Assembly: GCA_964410965.1 (NCBI GenBank)
Contig: CAYPIY010000008.1
Span: forward strand, 1-64,000
DNA length: 64,000 nt
DNA from: JBBIRG01 sp964410965
GTDB taxonomy: Bacteria; CLD3; SB21; JBBIRG01
Direction of reading: 5' to 3'
Shown: positions 62,477-64,000 of the stretch, piece by piece
Numbering within the stretch: position 1 is the first letter of the stretch
Layout: each line of letters opens with the position of its first letter
Notes under the pieces: model-generated
What the model was told of the DNA's origin: nothing
The model's database searches: none
The model's input: the letters and a program-made list of their open reading frames with translations, nothing else
Made by a program: the position numbers and the translations under genes

Positions 62477-63562
62477 TTAAAATTTAAAATCAAAACCGCT
62501 TGTCAACTGAACACCGGCAAAACGAGCCGAAGACCGGTATAATTCATATTCTAAATATCCGGCCTTGAGGAACCATTCAGATTTTTTTTTCCATTCATAA
62601 CTGATTTTAGCGTATATCCGGTTTTCATTGTTTGTCAGACTGTAGTACAAATCATTGTTGCGTGAAGCGGGGTCTTTATAATTCCGGTATGAGTACTCCA
62701 TGAAAAAAAACGCGCTCCATTTATCGGATAACGGTTTTCCCCATATTCCGGTTATTCGGTGCTCAACGCTGTTCTCGTTCGCGGGCGAGGATGTACGTTT
62801 AAGCATACCGTACGACCATTGAGTGATCCATGCTCCCTGATAACTGATCTGAAGCAAAGGCCCGGCCGCCCGGCCGTTGTTGGATTTCGGTGTTTCTGTT
62901 CTGTACGGCAGACTGATCTGATACTGTTCCGCGAACAATCCGGCATTGAATGAAAAAGTTGATTTTTTATGAAACGACAGCAACAGGGACGCCATACCCG
63001 TGTTGAGCCTGTGTTCCTGGGCGCCGGTAAGAATGCGTCGCATATAAACAGGCTGTATATCCAGCGCCCATGACGGCGACAGCTTCAGATATACACGCAG
63101 GGAAGCCTGTGTTATATCCGTATAAAACGCCATATAGGTTTCATAATAATTCTGCCGTTTGCGTTGCAGGGATGCTTCGGCGTCAAATCGTTCTCCGGTC
63201 CGATAATAGGTTGACTGTCCCGCTATGTGCAGGATGGAAACAGTCCGGCGGGATGAATAGAATTCAGGCCGGAATTTCAGGTTGAATTTCAGCCATTGAT
63301 TTTTCAGGGTGTGGGTGTAACCCATATTAACGGACGCTAGATTTGTCAGGTATCGGCGCTGATCCTTTTCCAGCGTCTGTCCGAAAAAACCAGTTTCAGG
63401 GCTGATCCGCATCTCAAATCCTCCGGCTGCAAGGAAATAAGGAATGCAGGTCAAAGTCATGACCTGCAGAAAAAGGAAACGGATGATATGATACCTTGGT
63501 TTTGTTAATGTCAATCGTTGTAAAAACGTCATAGGTATGGCTTTTACGTTAGGCTTCGACAC
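62477..63562 (-). CDS. Outer-membrane beta-barrel protein
   Basis: 361 residues, starting at GTG 63562 (AGGGG just upstream) or ATG 63532. A hydrophobic leader (IIRFLFLQVMTLTCIPYFLAA) precedes alternating amphipathic strands (e.g. YRTGERFDAEASLQRKRQNY, WALDIQPVYMRRIL) and a C-terminal GFDFKF with the aromatic end typical of outer-membrane barrels. Family unknown. It starts 4 bp after the stop of the gene to its right (63567), so the two are probably cotranscribed. Confidence 0.72.
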   Translation of the reverse strand: MSKPNVKAIPMTFLQRLTLTKPRYHIIRFLFLQVMTLTCIPYFLAAGGFEMRISPETGFFGQTLEKDQRRYLTNLASVNMGYTHTLKNQWLKFNLKFRPEFYSSRRTVSILHIAGQSTYYRTGERFDAEASLQRKRQNYYETYMAFYTDITQASLRVYLKLSPSWALDIQPVYMRRILTGAQEHRLNTGMASLLLSFHKKSTFSFNAGLFAEQYQISLPYRTETPKSNNGRAAGPLLQISYQGAWITQWSYGMLKRTSSPANENSVEHRITGIWGKPLSDKWSAFFFMEYSYRNYKDPASRNNDLYYSLTNNENRIYAKISYEWKKKSEWFLKAGYLEYELYRSSARFAGVQLTSGFDFKF

Positions 63563-63566
63563 GCCC

Positions 63567-64000
63567 CTACTTCATTTTGCTCAGCTTTTGCTGAATGATC
63601 GTACGGTATTGCTTCAGCGATTTTTCAGCGAGTTCAATCAGTTTGATGAATTCATCATAGCTGATGTCGTTTTCCGAATGGCCGGATTTGATTTTTTTAA
63701 TAATATTCGGATCGACATTCAATTGCAGAAAAACGATGTTCAGGGACTGGATATTGGATTTCCATACGCCGCTGCTGACATCATTAAAGGTAGTGTTATT
63801 TCCGGTTTCATACCTTTCAAGGCGGCTGTTGTTGCCGGTAAAGAAAGGTATATCGATATCCTGTGTGAACGTTTCCAGTTTCTGATGAAAGGATATCATG
63901 TCATCATATTTTTTACGCGCGCTTTTTATGGCGCCGATCCGGTCGTCGATTTCCTGCAGCGCCAGACTGATGTACTCTTTACGGATCTGAAGTTCCAGGC
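63567..64000 (-). CDS. Helical protein, 5' end beyond the window
   Basis: The frame runs leftward from the window edge (64000) to a TAG at 63567, giving at least 143 residues; the start lies outside. An internal ATG at 63899 is not the start, because the frame continues upstream through KEYISLALQEIDDRIGAI, a helical region. The body contains FFTGNNSRLERYETGNNTTF and a C-terminal coiled part (LAEKSLKQYRTIIQQKLSK). No family recognised. It could be a coiled-coil envelope or filament protein, but this cannot be decided from the visible half. Confidence 0.6.
   Translation of the reverse strand, partial: LELQIRKEYISLALQEIDDRIGAIKSARKKYDDMISFHQKLETFTQDIDIPFFTGNNSRLERYETGNNTTFNDVSSGVWKSNIQSLNIVFLQLNVDPNIIKKIKSGHSENDISYDEFIKLIELAEKSLKQYRTIIQQKLSKMK

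Noticed and set aside
1..64000. CRISPR arrays, tRNA, rRNA and insertion sequences
   Set aside because: I looked for short spaced direct repeats, cloverleaf-like segments and transposase frames, and found none that hold up. The transposase-like HTH in the 877-residue protein is part of a fused gene, not an element.

Overview
The window reads as a chromosomal stretch of a Gram-negative, FCB-group-like bacterium (relatives of Bacteroidota, Ignavibacteria, Calditrichota or KSB1; the phylum cannot be fixed from this sequence alone). The reasons are several PorV/PorQ-like and other outer-membrane barrel proteins, secreted multidomain proteins with FlgD/T9SS-like C-terminal beta domains, a two-component propeller histidine kinase, and candidate promoters of the Bacteroidota layout (TTG, 20 bp, TAnnTT(T)(T)G). 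Gene density is high and base composition even. I found no rRNA, tRNA, CRISPR array, insertion sequence or prophage.

Layout. 1-3600: secreted Ig-like protein (cut by the left edge), small secreted protein, TPR protein, all minus. 3719-12423 (minus): probable operon of a Rad50/zinc-hook-like coiled-coil protein lacking the Walker A lysine, two LolC/E-type permeases, a secreted protein, LolD ATPase and a BatA/VWA membrane protein. 12543-20397 (plus): HflX, PorV-TPR fusion, a very large partner-switching protein (RsbW-like kinase, sensor, SpoIIE phosphatase, DNA-binding tail), and a metzincin-like protease. 20638-23387 (plus): FadL/OmpP1-type porin plus SGNH-hydrolase lipoprotein, with a candidate promoter/operator in front and a strong terminator behind. 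23515-35329 (minus): beta-helix/J-domain membrane protein, 5'-nucleotidase, three outer-membrane proteins (one with helix-hairpin-helix domains) and a lamin-tail/OB-fold secreted protein. 35577-46071 (plus): Hsp20, Lon, then three histidine kinases and an NtrC-type regulator packed tightly, suggesting stress proteolysis tied to a signalling cascade. 46276-50330 (plus): AcpS, family 4 uracil-DNA glycosylase, HolA, ECF sigma factor, DUF3108 protein. 50331-53990 (minus): orphan protein, outer-membrane barrel, macro-domain protein and NadR-like kinase. 54219-58235 (plus): STAS antagonist with a C-terminal winged-helix-like module, then an M1 peptidase fused to an Omp85-like barrel. 58275-59259 (minus): LexA plus a small partner, with a 20-bp perfect palindrome in the lexA promoter. 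59388-61635 (plus): P-loop protein and OPA-family transporter. 61685-64000 (minus): YgiD-type dioxygenase, outer-membrane barrel, and a partial protein cut by the right edge.

The strongest candidate for something undescribed is the pair of partner-switching proteins at 15898-18531 and 54219-54947. Although 36 kb apart, they share a similar C-terminal DNA-binding-like module of about 50 residues, suggesting a phospho-switch whose output acts directly on DNA. Next are the zinc-hook protein inside a lipoprotein-export operon and the membrane protein with an outside beta-helix and an inside J domain.
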